From contig CM040088.1 in the NCBI GenBank assembly GCA_022496805.1, forward strand, positions 11,377,001 through 11,441,000: a stretch of 64,000 nt of DNA, written 5' to 3'. The stretch comes from Pohlia nutans (Eukaryota; Streptophyta; Bryopsida; Bryales; Mniaceae). The position numbers and the translations under genes were made by a program. Of the stretch, positions 9,222 through 20,600 are shown one piece after another; the first letter of the stretch is position 1, and every line of letters starts with the position of its first letter. Below the pieces are notes generated by a model. It saw only the letters and a list, made by a program, of their open reading frames with translations, did not search any database and was not told where the DNA came from.

Positions 9222-11993
9222 ATGGAGGCCAATAGTCTTGAAGCACAAGAGCATGAGGCGCTGTTAACTGGACCGGAAATTGACGAATTGATGAACAAGT
9301 TACCATGCGAGTGCAAGTTACCGGCATCAGCAGTGAAATTTCCACCTCAGCACCTGGGCGGGAGTTGGACAGGCGTAAGGCCAAAGCGAGATTTTATCTT
9401 CAAGTTCCTGTTCATTCCAACCGTTCTCCTCACATACGGAATAGGGATCGTTGCCTTCACACGCGCAGACTTCAACCTCGACTCCAAGTTACAGCGTTCA
9501 AAGTTCAATCCCGCCACGAACGAGTGCGAGCTCACAGGACCTTCACAGAACCAAAAGGATGACGATGATGATGGAACCCTGTTTCTGAAACTGTTGGCCA
9601 TTGTTCCACTGTCGGCGTTCGTGATGACCTTCCCCGCCGGGCTTTTTCTATTCTGGCTATTGCATCGTTACACGCGAGGCCTTCTCATGGTGACGGCTCC
9701 GCTCATGCGCCTGATTCCACTCGGAATATGCATCTTCTTGCTCACATGGTGTTACGGCGTCAGTGAGGTCTGTGCAACCATGACACCCATGTATTCTCAG
9801 ATCTTTTTTGCTGTCTACATGCCCTATCTCTCAGCTCCGTTTGCTTACGAGCTCTGGAGGAGCTATTCCAAAAACTCTTTGGAGGTCGCAGTTGAGCTTA
9901 TCAAGATGGTAATGATGGTTCTCAAGGACCACTTCTGGCTTCTGGTTCTGAACCTGGTTTTGTCGCTGGGCTCCATGGTTTTGGTGAACGGACCCATCTT
10001 CGCCTTCATTCGGTGTGCAATCAATAGTGGCCAGATTGTACCCAATTTTGATGTGGTGAATGATCCGTCCAAGGGATGTGACAATGCCACTGGATATCCT
10101 TGCTGCCAAGAGCAACTTCCGGCATGGGTCTCTCCTTATGTCTCTCTTGCTTGTACATACTAATCCCCCTCTGTCACCCTTCAGTTGATGCCATACATAA
10201 AACTGACGGTCCTTGCAAACATCCATTTCTGACATGTAGGATTGTTTCTAATTGTACCCATAACGAGCATTGAAATCGTCCCAATACATTATTCGCAGGT
10301 TGGACTTTGTAGGTATTTGTATCGTGACAGGTTTTTGGGACAGTTTCAATGGTTTAGACAATCATGTGTTCCTTTGATAATGCATAACACTATCAATGTG
10401 GAGAACTTAGTCAATTGGATAATAAGATTTGGTCAATGTTTCAACATACCATGCTCGGTTATATGTCTGGGTCGGCATTACATACTGAATCTGTAATTAT
10501 TTTTAAAAAATTATTATTAGAACATGTCAAATTTAGTGAATATTCTTGAAGATTTTCTTTTTCACCATCCAAACGAGAGTCTTAAAACATATATGCATAT
10601 ATTTTCCCAGTAATATATTTGGGCTTCTCTTTTTATCATTTTCTTTTCCCATCCTGACAATTTGGTTTTGTTATTGCAGTCTTTACCTTATGCGTGGTTA
10701 TGGTCACAATTCAACTTCAAATTTTTGTAGTGAATGGCACTATGGCGCATTGGTACTTTTACCTAAGAAGCTCTTCGGGCAACATCAAGCAATCATTGAG
10801 GTAGTGCATAAAAAATCCTTCTTTGCCTTGTATTGACTAGTAGGAATTTGATTCTTTCGAACCATGACTCAGTGGACCAGGGACCATTTGAGTCAATTTA
10901 AAAGGACCTAATTCTTACTTGCTAGTAAAGATATTATATTGGTAAACTAAAACAAATCAATGGCCAAAAACAAATTATCTCCCTCATGATTTCCTTACTT
11001 GCTTTCTATTTGACCTTGCTGGGATGACATATACGTATTTGGGTCACAATTTGGAACAACATGCAATTTGGGCACAATTATCACCTCAATAGTTGTTGGC
11101 ATCATGGGGGTCGTGAACAAGGCCATTAACCGAGTGTTAAATGGCAGTCGTCAAGGGATCGTCTCATGCATTGTGCGAGGGTGCATTTTGTGGATGTCCG
11201 AGGTCCCCGAGTGTAATCCCCGTTTTGCCTCCAACTTCGCCGCCACCTCGGGAGACAACTTTTGGGAGACATCAAAGAAAACAAACCAGCTCTTGCAACA
11301 GAATAACCTCTCGACTGGCACAATTTATTCGGACCCCTTCCTCAATGCTACATTTATGGGCATGACCATTATTTATGGAATCTTTCAAGCCTTTGTTGTA
11401 AGTTGGTCAATATCAAACTATCTCCATTCATTCCTCTCCTTTGAATTTTGTGAGCAAATTGTGCTTTGAATTGTGTGAAGTGTAGTTTTGATCCTTAAGC
11501 CTTAGTACGGTAAACCATCCCATTTGTATTTAGTATGAATTAGTGTTGTACATTTAAAAACTATGTGCAGATGTCCACTTGTGCCAAATTCTTAAGCAAA
11601 CAATTTGGTTTTGAGGTTGATTTCTCAGTTATTATTTGGGGTGGTAAGTTGTTGCATGATGAGTGGATGTGGCTTATGCCATTTAGACTTGAACGTTGAA
11701 GTCCGTGGTTGTTCGTGCTGCAGGTTTATAGTGCGCTGGAGTATTTTATAGACAAAGAATATCCAATCATGGCGTTTATCATTGCCGCACTCTGCCTTCT
11801 CGTAACTTTGATAGGATTAATGCAATTTTATGAAGCCATAGCTTGTGTAATGGACACAGTGTGTATTTGCTACGCAATGGAGAAGGATGTTGGGAAGATT
11901 TCAAAGCCCGAGGTTTGTCATGCATTCACGCTCCTCCCATGTGAAAAAAATGGGGATTTGGTAGCACTAGATGACAAACTTACTGCACCCTAA
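9222..11993 (+). CDS. Choline transporter-like protein (CTL/SLC44, DUF580)
   Basis: Predicted multi-pass membrane transporter of the CTL/PNS1 family (choline or related solutes). Exons read as 9222-10152, 10680-10800, about 11031-11397 and 11724-11993, giving about 559 residues, within the family range. Exon 1 begins at a clear ATG, has an aspartate run (residues 113-117) and hydrophobic spans near residues 58-79, 120-146, 154-180, 191-208 and 236-262. Exon 2 carries the family-like VNGTMAHWYFYLRSS stretch, exon 3 SQFGTTCNLGTIITSIVVGI, and exon 4 the C-terminal FYEAIACVMDTVCICYAMEK, typical of the DUF580 region. Donors at 10153 (GTACAT), 10801 (GTAGTG) and 11398 (GTAAGT) and acceptors at 10679 and 11723 fit. 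The acceptor of intron 2 does not: there is no AG between the in-frame stop at 11011 and the first conserved codons at 11038, so exon 3 has no canonical start. All four exons are otherwise open, so this is either a non-canonical splice or a recent lesion. Confidence 0.82.
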
Positions 11994-12671
11994 TTATATG
12001 AAGGCATCAAATACTAGTACGAATTTGGTCCTTTTAAATTGGTCGCTTGTGACTTAGCATGTGGAGGTTCATCAATGTCGGCGTGGTCTGCTCGTTGAAT
12101 ACATGCATGTATCAAGAACAATCACATACATTATAGCTTTTTTAGGAGTTTTATCAACGTGAGGTTGATAAACTAGAGAAGAAAATGATGGTGGGTTTTC
12201 ACCATAGAATACTTTGTTGAACTTACACATGTTTTATAAGTGTTTTGCTCTTGCCTACCTACTTGGCCACTTGGGTTGTTATATTGGACTCGTGAATTTC
12301 CCAGTATGATTTTCATTCTCATTCTCATTTGCTTTTCATTTTCATTTTCATTTGATTTTGTTTTCATTTTCATTGTCATATAATTTCGTTTTCATTTACA
12401 TTTGCAGATGAAGTTCAGCCAATATTTATTTGATTTACTAGACCAGTAGTGGAATTGATCCTTGAAAGTACAAGAGAGCCCAATACTGAATAAAAATTAT
12501 AAAAGCCAGTTAAAAGAGTCTTATTGAAAAACACATTCTTTTTTGAAATATCGTTCTTGTTTCAATTTTTGTTTTGAACGTTGTTGTAGTATAGTGTAAG
12601 AAAAATCTTGAAGAATATTCATAAAAAGATCCATTATACTGCGGATGAGTGTTGCCAATGAGTCATTAATA
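11994..12671. repeat. Downstream region with (CATTTT)n-like low-complexity DNA
   Basis: Presumed 3' UTR of the transporter followed by a CATTTT/CATTCT-type simple repeat around 12310-12400. Short open frames over the repeat are artefacts. Nothing else is recognised. Confidence 0.6.
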
Positions 12672-12813
12672 ACAAGCGGCTATTCGTGTAGTCTCTGTCT
12701 TAATATTTACCCTAGATTTACTTTTACACCTTGTTTGTATTGTTCAGCCATGTAACTCCTTGAAGACGAAGCGTTTCCGTAGTCTCTCCCCTACTGGAGC
12801 AGAGACAATAAAA
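12672..12813. repeat. Short retroposon-like repeat S1, copy 2 (full form)
   Basis: ACAAGCGGCTATTCGTG start, GCCATGTAACTCC in the middle, GTCTCTCCCCTACTGG near the 3' side and AGAGACAATAAAAG at the end. GTCTCT and AGAGAC can pair as a small terminal stem. It is longer than copy 1 by the internal GTTTCCGTAGTCTCT segment. Confidence 0.6.
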
Positions 12814-13004
12814 GAACTTTAAGGTCAGTTATCTATGCAAGCTCATCCGTCCAACAATTGTTTTGGAAATACTGGCGTTGATTTAAGCCAACTGAAGTGT
12901 CTTGGACTTCAAAAAATCACATCAGTTGTTGCGTCCCCTTTCGAAATAAGCATTCATTGGGTCATTTCAAATTCATTAATTAGCAAATATGTGAACATTT
13001 CATT

Positions 13005-13190
13005 AAATGACATTTCATTTCAGTTTCATTTTGATTTTCATTTTCACTTTCATGTTCATGATCATTATCATTTTCATTTTCACGATCCTAAACCCATTTC
13101 ATGATCATTATCATTTTCATTTTCACTTTCAGTTTTATTTAATTTTTATTTTCATTTCGTTTTCAGTTTCATTTTCATTTCATCTAAGTG
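13005..13190. repeat. (CATTTT)n-like simple repeat
   Basis: Long run of degenerate CATTTT/CAGTTT/GATTTT hexamers on the plus strand. It produces open frames rich in F, H and I in several registers that should not be taken as genes. It resembles the array at about 12310-12400. Confidence 0.85.
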
Positions 13191-13614
13191 ATTTGATTGA
13201 TATGATTATTCAAGCGTAGTTAACAATTAGTTAGAAGACTTCAAAACCTAAGTTAGTGAGTGCAAGCATGAAACATTTGTACTATTTGTTGTTTTTGGGG
13301 GTAGTATTGGGAGTACTCATGAGAATTGATACGATCTCAATAGAGCCTCAGACGATAACAGGTATCAAAATTCACGTGAGCAAAAAGATTAAACAGAACT
13401 AGCACCCGGGGTTATGGGATTCTAAAAAACAGAGCTGTAAACACAAAGGAAAAAAAAAAAACCTTCGTTGGGGTCCGTAAGGGTCGAAAATCCAGTTCCG
13501 ACCGACCTACCTATAGACCGACCTACCACTTCCCATCGTTCTTTGCCAGCCCTAATTTATCAAGGATGACGAACATATCATCCACAGTAATTCATCCAAA
13601 TATCATCCAATGTC

Positions 13615-15242
13615 ACAATTGCGATACTCTCACCAAATCAATTACATATTAATTTCTATGTAAATTGAAATCCTAGGTTATGCAATTGTCTTTCAAGAAT
13701 ACACTAGTGTGGCCTTGTGTCGTTAGCCTCTTATTCCCCATGAAATAGCCATGCTTTTCTTTCTTTATTTTTTTATAATAATTTATTCATTATTTAACAA
13801 AATTTGATTAAAAGTCCTTAATTTCCACACTAGACGTCCAAAAGTCACAAAATGGCTTCAAAGTACCCCTTCTTGTCAAGAGCTTTTTAAGAATACCAAG
13901 AACGCAGCCAATGGCTTCACGGTTCAGGATATCTCAAGGTAACATACAAAACAAACAAATTATTTTTTTTAACGTATAGATGAGCTATGCCTTAAGAGGT
14001 TAATGTATCTCAAACATAGATAAACTCATTAAGGTGTGAATCCATTTCAAATATAAGCAAAATTTCAATCATACGACAGCGTATATGTTATCCCCATGGG
14101 ACGTTTAGCGGTTAACCCTTAGCAATTAAAAAACTAATAATGTCTTCTTCTGCCTTCATTTTCAAATACTAAAACTATATTTTAATTTTCTTTTAATTTC
14201 TCAAAAACAGCCCTCTATATCTTCTATCTAGCTTGAATTTTTCATAATTTTTGTATAAAAACTGAATTTTTTTAGTTCTTTTAATTTTCTATCTTTGAAA
14301 AATCGTAGTAATTATAAAAAGGTCAATTTACCTTGAATTGTTTAAAAAAAAGGAGATAATTGTAATGAACCTTGTGATGAAGATTTCTTGCTCATTGCAC
14401 TTACACACAACAAAATTCATTAGAAAAATACGCTCCACAGTGTATTTTGAAATTTGAAAGCTCCAACTTCAAATTGGAATAGACAAATCATTATTGCTTC
14501 CAATCATATACCCAATGGTTCATGGGATGCGGAATTTCCATGCCCTCAATTGCTCATTGGACATCTACTCTATAAAAGTTATTGATTTGGAGATTTTTTC
14601 AAAAAACATAAAAGAAAAAAAAACAATCATTTTTTACTTTTAAGGCCCTACAGAGTTAAACCTTTAAATGTCCAACTGTCCAGAAAGTTGACAATGTACA
14701 AAATCAAACACAATTTTCTCATCCGTCATGCACTTTCTGCAATGTGGATTTTTACTATATATTTTATGGAAAGTTAACTTATGCATATGTGATCCGATTA
14801 GAAAGGGGATGATTTGTGAAATTTTTATGCCTCGTTTCATATTGTAGTGATTCACCCAAAACTTCAAAGGTTTCAGTGTAAAAGTGTTCTTAAAAAAGTC
14901 AACTCATAAAAATAAGCAACCAAAAAATATCCAAAAATCACTACACCGTGCACGACACTTAGAATATTACATTTCAATCAATGACAATACATTTCATATA
15001 CAAACTATCAATATCTTATTGGTAATCTAATTACAAAAGAATTCTGTTTTTTAAGTTTCAAATTTTATACAAAATTATGGGTGATTGCAATCATAAATTG
15101 AACCATATGAATTGAATCCAAAATTCATAATGTACAACTTTGATTTATACATCAAGTTCAAAATATCTCTTTTAGTTGCATTTTATGATGCATCTTTGCA
15201 CTTCTCTAAATTTGGAGAGGGTTGCAGGCATTTAGCGGTTAA
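13615..15242. repeat. Long dispersed repeat, copy 2 (paralogue of 2583-4483)
   Basis: Collinear with copy 1 from TTGCGATACTCTCACC through the F3 element. It lacks the two TA-flanked insertions of copy 1 and instead has about 205 private bases at roughly 13936-14143, which contain a TTTAGCGGTTAACCC motif. F3 sits at the same place in both copies, so it was present before duplication or is part of the unit. Confidence 0.75.
14660..15238. mobile_element. Family F3 TTAA element, 579 bp
   Basis: TTAA (14656-14659), then ACCTTTAAATGTCC; right end GGCATTTAGCGG followed by TTAA (15239-15242). Full-length relative to the folded-back copy at 4037 and similar to 26878-27444. No coding capacity. Confidence 0.7.
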
Positions 15243-15248
15243 TCTTAA

Positions 15249-15735
15249 CCCTTTAGTGCCGAGGGTGGTTCTGGAGAAACCAGAGTTTTTTGGTGGTTTT
15301 TCTTTAAAAACTCTCTTTATTCAAACTATGGAAACTATTAATAGTATTTAACCGTATAAATGTAAGCGTAGCTTAATCAAACAAGTGTCAGTTAAACCTT
15401 GGTAAGATCCGACCATTGGATTGGAAGATTATAGTATGTCTTTGAGCCGTATAATGCACACTCAAAAATGAGATTTTGGAGGATGTGCTACTTCAAAGTT
15501 AAATAGAATTTGGGTTAAATTTTCAAAAGTAAAAGTGAAGAGGTTCAGCAATGACCTATGTCAACACCTCTCCATTGCAATCTTTCATATCAAGAACTAA
15601 CTCACGCATAATTATTGGGAATTTTACAAGTGATAGTGACTTATCCATGTACGGTTTAGGACAAAAATTATACGTCAAAATATGAAAGGAGTTCGTACAT
15701 TGATCAAAATCGGAGTAAATACACTAATGGAACAT
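15249..15735. mobile_element. Family F1 TTAA element, truncated
   Basis: Starts TTAA (15245-15248) and CCCTTTAGTGCC, three bases after the TTAA that ends F3. Aligns with 22558 onward through GCAATCTTTCATATCAA and CACTAATGGAA, then stops at about 15735. The right-hand third and its TIR are missing, and the minisatellite begins about 50 bases later. Confidence 0.7.
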
Positions 15736-15783
15736 GAACATACCGATGTTTCACGTAGCACGCAATGCTCATGAATTGCCTGA

Positions 15784-16147
15784 ATATCACAGTGATCAGT
15801 AATGTATGTATAGAATGTCACAGGGATAAGTAATGTACACAGTGAGAATGTCACATGGTTCAGTAATGTACGCAGTGAGAATGTCACAGGGATCAGTAAT
15901 GTACACAGTGAGAATGTCACATGGTTCAGTAATGTACGCAGTGAGAATGTCACAGGGATCAGTAATGTACACAGTGAGAATGTCACATGGTTCAGTAATG
16001 TACGCAGTGAGAATGTCACAGGGATCAGTAATGTACACAATGAGAATGTCACATGGTTCAGTAATGTACGCAGTGAGAATGTCACAGGGATCAGTAATGT
16101 ACACAGTGAGAATGTCACATGGTTCAGTAATGTATCCTGAGAAGGTC
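15784..16147. repeat. Minisatellite, 33 bp units in an alternating 66 bp pattern
   Basis: About eleven 33-base units. Two variants alternate: one with GTCACAGGGATCAG plus ACACAGTGAG, the other with GTCACATGGTTCAG plus ACGCAGTGAG. The higher-order period is 66 bp. Because 33 is divisible by three and the unit lacks stops in several registers, open frames appear on both strands (15833-16195 on plus; 15675-16118 and 15796-16149 on minus). These are by-products of the repeat and not called as genes. Confidence 0.95.
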
Positions 16148-16559
16148 ACAGGGACTAGTCACAATCCAATTGAATATAACAGATTATGGTCATAAATGCG
16201 CAGAATCTGTATTACAGGGTCCTGTAGTGAATTAAACAGATTTGTGCAAAATAGTTGTGTAACCCAGTGTGATTGAGGTGGTGCACACAGGATGACGAAG
16301 AGAACCACGAAGAGCCTGCAACAAAGAGGAAGCGGGAAGACAAAGCTAATATATGTTGGATGTATATATTGGTGAGGAATGAGATTGGTTTAGCTAGATA
16401 GCAACTATGTTTAAGACTGAATGGTCTTTGGTTTTGTATGGAGAGTTTCACTACCAAATACAAGTGAACCTTGATGCATTTATCTAATCCCACGTATGTG
16501 TCTTCCATTGCCTCCCACGTATGTGTCTTCCATTGTATGATTCTGATATATAGTACAAA

Positions 16560-17345
16560 TGTGACTCTCAGTAAGCCAAAACATCACTCTACGCAGTCAT
16601 AGGACCACATACATGGCAACAACATTGTCACTATTGCGAGTCATGTAATGTTCTCACTCCCTCCGATACTGTGACTGAAACCAGTCATCTACCCTTCGCA
16701 CTCTTGTCGAACATTACTGGAGGTCTGGAATACACGGCTGCCAGCAATCACAGCGTTAGCTCATATATGACTGTGCACAGTCATATTCCACGTCAGCCAA
16801 AAACATAACTACTAGTCACATTCCACGTCAGCGACATTATGAGCCAAAATATGACTCCACAGAGTTACATTCCACGTCAGCCGAAAATACTAAACTAGTC
16901 ACATTCCACGTGGAGGTGCCACGTCAGCAAAAATATAACTCCACAAAGTCACATTCCACATCAGCAGAAAATATGACTCCACAGAGTCACGTGCCACGTC
17001 GGATGCCACGTCACCAGAAAATATGACTCCACAGAGTCACATGCCACGTCGGATTTTGGCCTCGGCTACCCGGGCAGACCACGAAAAGTCAAGGACAAGG
17101 AGCCGGTCAAGTTGGCGGCTGGAGATGCTGACGTGGCACGTACATGGAACCCAAGTATACGTTTTCAATCATATTTATTTATATGACTAGGTGTCCGAAG
17201 CGACTCGTCGGTAATGAGCCCACCCTGTCACCGCGCGCGTCACATTCCACGTCAGTAGAAAATATGACGCGCAGTCACAAAACCTGATTTTATGACTGCG
17301 CGCAGTCATAAACGCAGTCATTCTCCTAGTCATAAAGTACCCCGT
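16560..17345. repeat. Array of TATGACTCC-ACAGAGTCAC-ATTCCACGTCAGC modules
   Basis: Many irregular copies of TATGACTCCACAGAGTCAC and CATTCCACGTCAGC follow one another, ending in palindromes such as ATGACTGCGCGCAGTCAT near 17292-17310. The unit spacing is not constant, so it is not a simple satellite. The motif family matches the short regions at 470-640 and 1380-1560. It could be a subterminal array of a DNA transposon. No gene is inside. The stretch 17346-17840 that follows shows nothing recognisable. Confidence 0.7.
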
Positions 17346-17840
17346 TTGACGTAGTGCATGCATCTTATTAACTACCTCATCTTGAGCATAGTAAAAAATG
17401 ACACATCATTTCAACCTTTTTTATAGGGTTTGAGAGCCCATTAAAGCAAGGTTGCCCGGATTTTTCAAGGCCTGAAATTTCAAAATTTCAACTTCATTTG
17501 CTATTATCTCGACATCCATATAGTCAAATGTTTTGAAATTTTGAAGGATAGATAATAAGGCCTAGAAGCACAAGATCCTACCGTTAGAAAAGGTCTTGAA
17601 AAGCATTCAAAGATCATTAACAAAAATGTTCAAAAAGAGGCAGTTTTGAGTGAGGGACCCCCTTCGGGCGTTTAGAAGTTAACTGCTAAACATTATCATG
17701 ATCATTAAATATTGCATACATATTTGAAAGTTATAGTTACTATACTTTGAACCTATTTTAGATTTACCTAAAACAACACAAATGAGAAACTATCCACCTA
17801 ACACCCAAACCCCAAAAGGATGAAGCTTCTTGCTTTGTCA

Positions 17841-18815
17841 GATAGATAGATAGAAACTCCGGTCCTCTTTCGAGGCCAGCGTGAATAAAGTGTCCGTTCG
17901 TAATGTCAATAACCCAATGTTCATTGGACAAAGGGCCATTGGAACAAAACTACTCTCCTCTGCCGAGAATGGACATTTTAGTAACAGGTAACATAATAAT
18001 AGTAACCATGGACTGATGATTGGAAATTTGTTTTGAGTATAAGTTATGTTTTTGTATTTATTAGTATCGCCAAGACATAAGTTCTTTGGTTGGTTGGTGA
18101 AGGGCGATGTATCACATTTGTGTAATTCAAGTTCGATTCACGTTGGGTTTGTTTGAACAATGGTATGATATATGTAACTTGGTGCTGCTTGTGAGTTATC
18201 ATAGCAGGAGATTTGTACCAACCAACCGGCCCTATCTTACCCCTTAGACAAGTGTTTGCGTTGAGCTAGCGATCAAAAAGAGTAGATAGTGGTCTTCACC
18301 ACTATCCCCTTTTAATTTTGTATTTTCCTATTTTGTTGGTATTGGTTGGTTGTTTTCTACTGGTCCTTTATGTAGAAGGATTGATCCGGCATAGTGTATA
18401 GCAATAGTGTTTATTGCTTTGAATGTGTGTTTTATATGGAGGTTTCACAAAGATTGAATTTTGTTTCGAGTTGTTTCATCGAGGGAGTGTGTGTAGTTCC
18501 TCTAAATCTAGCCGTGATGACTATAAGTGGGTTGACTTTCTATCCTTGTTGAATGATACTATTGATTAGTGGTTGATATTTTAATACTTTGTTGCCAATT
18601 GTTTTTGGTGAGAATCTGTCATTACTGTAGGTGTATTCAATAAATTGTATAGTGAGATTGTTTTGGGATTTAGCAGTGGGGCACTGTGGTATAGAAGGCT
18701 TTTAATGCACAGAATGTCTGGTTTAAATTTGGCGTTACAGTGACATCTTTGATGTCTACATGTGCATGGTAGTAGCCATAGGGGTACTGTATTTTCTTGC
18801 AAATTGTTGTTAAAT
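17841..18815 (-). mobile_element. Non-LTR retroelement, 3' fragment (copy B)
   Basis: Reverse complement aligns with the 3' part of the element at 53655-56517. The plus strand begins with (GATA)n, the inverse of the element tail. The coding part, read on the minus strand between about 18810 and 18400, retains CHCNAKFKPDILCIK and FIEYTYSNDRFS, the conserved parts of the restriction-like endonuclease domain. It is broken by a frameshift and by TGG-to-TAG (QQG-stop-KV where copy A has QQGWKV). It is 5' truncated, as expected of target-primed insertion. Confidence 0.75.
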
Positions 18816-18869
18816 GAGCATGGTAAAAAAACACAATAAATTTTTTTGACCAAATTCATTCATTATAAT

Positions 18870-19479
18870 ATTCTAAATCCTGTAAAATTTTAGGGTGAAC
18901 TTTTCTAATGTTAGTAATGACTAAGGTAAATTTAAGATCTTATAGACAAATGTCACGTTTCTTAAAAAAAAATTTATTGAAAACATCAGTATCAAACTAG
19001 AGTATGTTTTTCATTGCAAATCTAATGTTTTTCATTGCAACATTTATATGTTTTGAATCCAAAACCACTAAAGAATTTTAAAATTTAATTAATGTAAAGA
19101 ATCTACTTCTTTGACTATGAAAGAAATGTATTTAAACTAGATTGGAAAATAATCAACAAAAATTGCAAAGTAGTGTCAAAATATGCCAAAATTAACCCTA
19201 TATTTTATTTTAAAATATCTATACATCTATATTTAAATCATATTTTTTAATTCAAACCAATTGTAACTTCTTTTCCCACTTCTTTTACTCTTCCTTAATT
19301 ATTTTACTTAAAAAAACAATTTTATCAATTCGGACTCACAATTGATCAATATGAAATGAATTCTATAAAAGGTTCTTCTTTTTTAACACATCTATAATAA
19401 AATTAAAATTAAAAAGTGTAAAAAGGATTCTAAACCACCTTCACGGCTCTCTAAATACTTCTTTACGTCATTTTTAAAT
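18870..19479. other. AT-rich spacer
   Basis: About 600 bases of AT-rich DNA with no open frame, terminal repeat or RNA gene that I can support. Confidence 0.5.
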
Positions 19480-20310
19480 ACAACAGTGTTACAATGTTAC
19501 AACATTGTTACATATCACAGTGTACTAGAACTCTATACAATATAGTGCATATTGAACGCCAAGGCCACAATATATCACAATGGTATACAATTCCGTATAA
19601 TCACATGCATATTGAATACCAATGTTGTGATATTAAGAGTCTGACTCTCAACTGTTGTTGTCTCAATGATGTAACAACATTGTTTCAAGGATGCAACACT
19701 ATCAATATTGTACCATTGTTGTCTCAATGATGTATCAATATTGTTTCAACGATGTAACAATGAATGGGAAATAATGGGCAAGTGTTGTGTGCAGTAAGAT
19801 ATATATTGGCCAAGTGTTGTTTTCAGGTCTCAATATTGTGCTATTGTTGTCTCAACGATGCAACGACTAGAAAACAATAGCCAAGTGTTGTCTGTAGTAA
19901 GATCTAATATCAATCCCAATGACCACTAAATGATGTGTTAACTCTGCCTAAGTGACCTCTCAATACAAAACCAATATTAATGTTGAGAAGACTCTATAGC
20001 ATTAATGAAAGGATATTGAACCAGAACGTAAGCAAACAATATTGTAACAAAGACCATTGTATATGTATTGGGGCAATATTGAGACATTCCTTTTAGATTC
20101 ATCAATGGGATCATGTACATGGTTGTCATTATGACACATCATTGGGAAGATGTGCATGTTGTTTACATATTGAGTCAACAAAAGAACAATGTTCACTGTC
20201 ACATTATTGCCTCAAAATACAATAATGACAAGACAATGAACCACAATTTTCTACATATTGTCACAACATTGTTTCAACTATCACATTTACACAACATTGA
20301 TACAACATTG
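19480..20310. repeat. Cluster of imperfect CAACATTG/CAATGTTG palindromic motifs
   Basis: The region is filled with variants of TTGTTGTCTCAATGATGTAA, ACAACATTGTTTCAA and CAATATTG, often as inverted pairs. Spacing is irregular. Open frames inside (for example 19494-19730) are rich in C, H, I and Y and look spurious. Confidence 0.65.
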
Positions 20311-20318
20311 AAAAAAAA

Positions 20319-20341
20319 GGGGGGGAAGGGGGGGGTGGGGT
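20319..20341. repeat. G-run cluster, G-quadruplex candidate
   Basis: Runs of seven, eight and four G separated by AA and T directly follow an A8 tract at the end of the CAACATTG cluster. Predicted from base composition only. Confidence 0.7.
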
Positions 20342-20600
20342 GTAATTTTTTTATGTTAATTCACATATGAAGTTGAGGTTGTTTTGATGTGTAAGAGGGC
20401 TTGAATACTCACTTCTTATTGGTCCAAATCCCGAAATCAACTCCAAACCCTTTACCCAAGACTTGAGGCCAAAATTTCAAAATTAATTTTTAATTTAAAA
20501 CAACAAGGTCTAACATGGCTCCAACTTGAAATTTTGTGTGCAACAAAAATGAAAGGCTAATTTGTGGCCTTGGGGCTATTTCAATCAAATCTATTTTTAA

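Noticed and set aside
9831..10235. Minus-strand frames opposite transporter exon 1
   Set aside because: Antisense shadows; the plus strand carries a recognisable transporter.
10546..10836. 96-codon plus frame over transporter exon 2
   Set aside because: Its register is out of frame with the conserved NGTMAHWYF sequence and runs through intron.
13005..13219. Open frames rich in F, H and I
   Set aside because: Produced by a CATTTT-type simple repeat.
15675..16195. Overlapping long open frames on both strands with regular peptide repeats
   Set aside because: They follow from a 33 bp minisatellite whose unit is divisible by three and lacks stops; no start context, splice sites or known protein supports translation.
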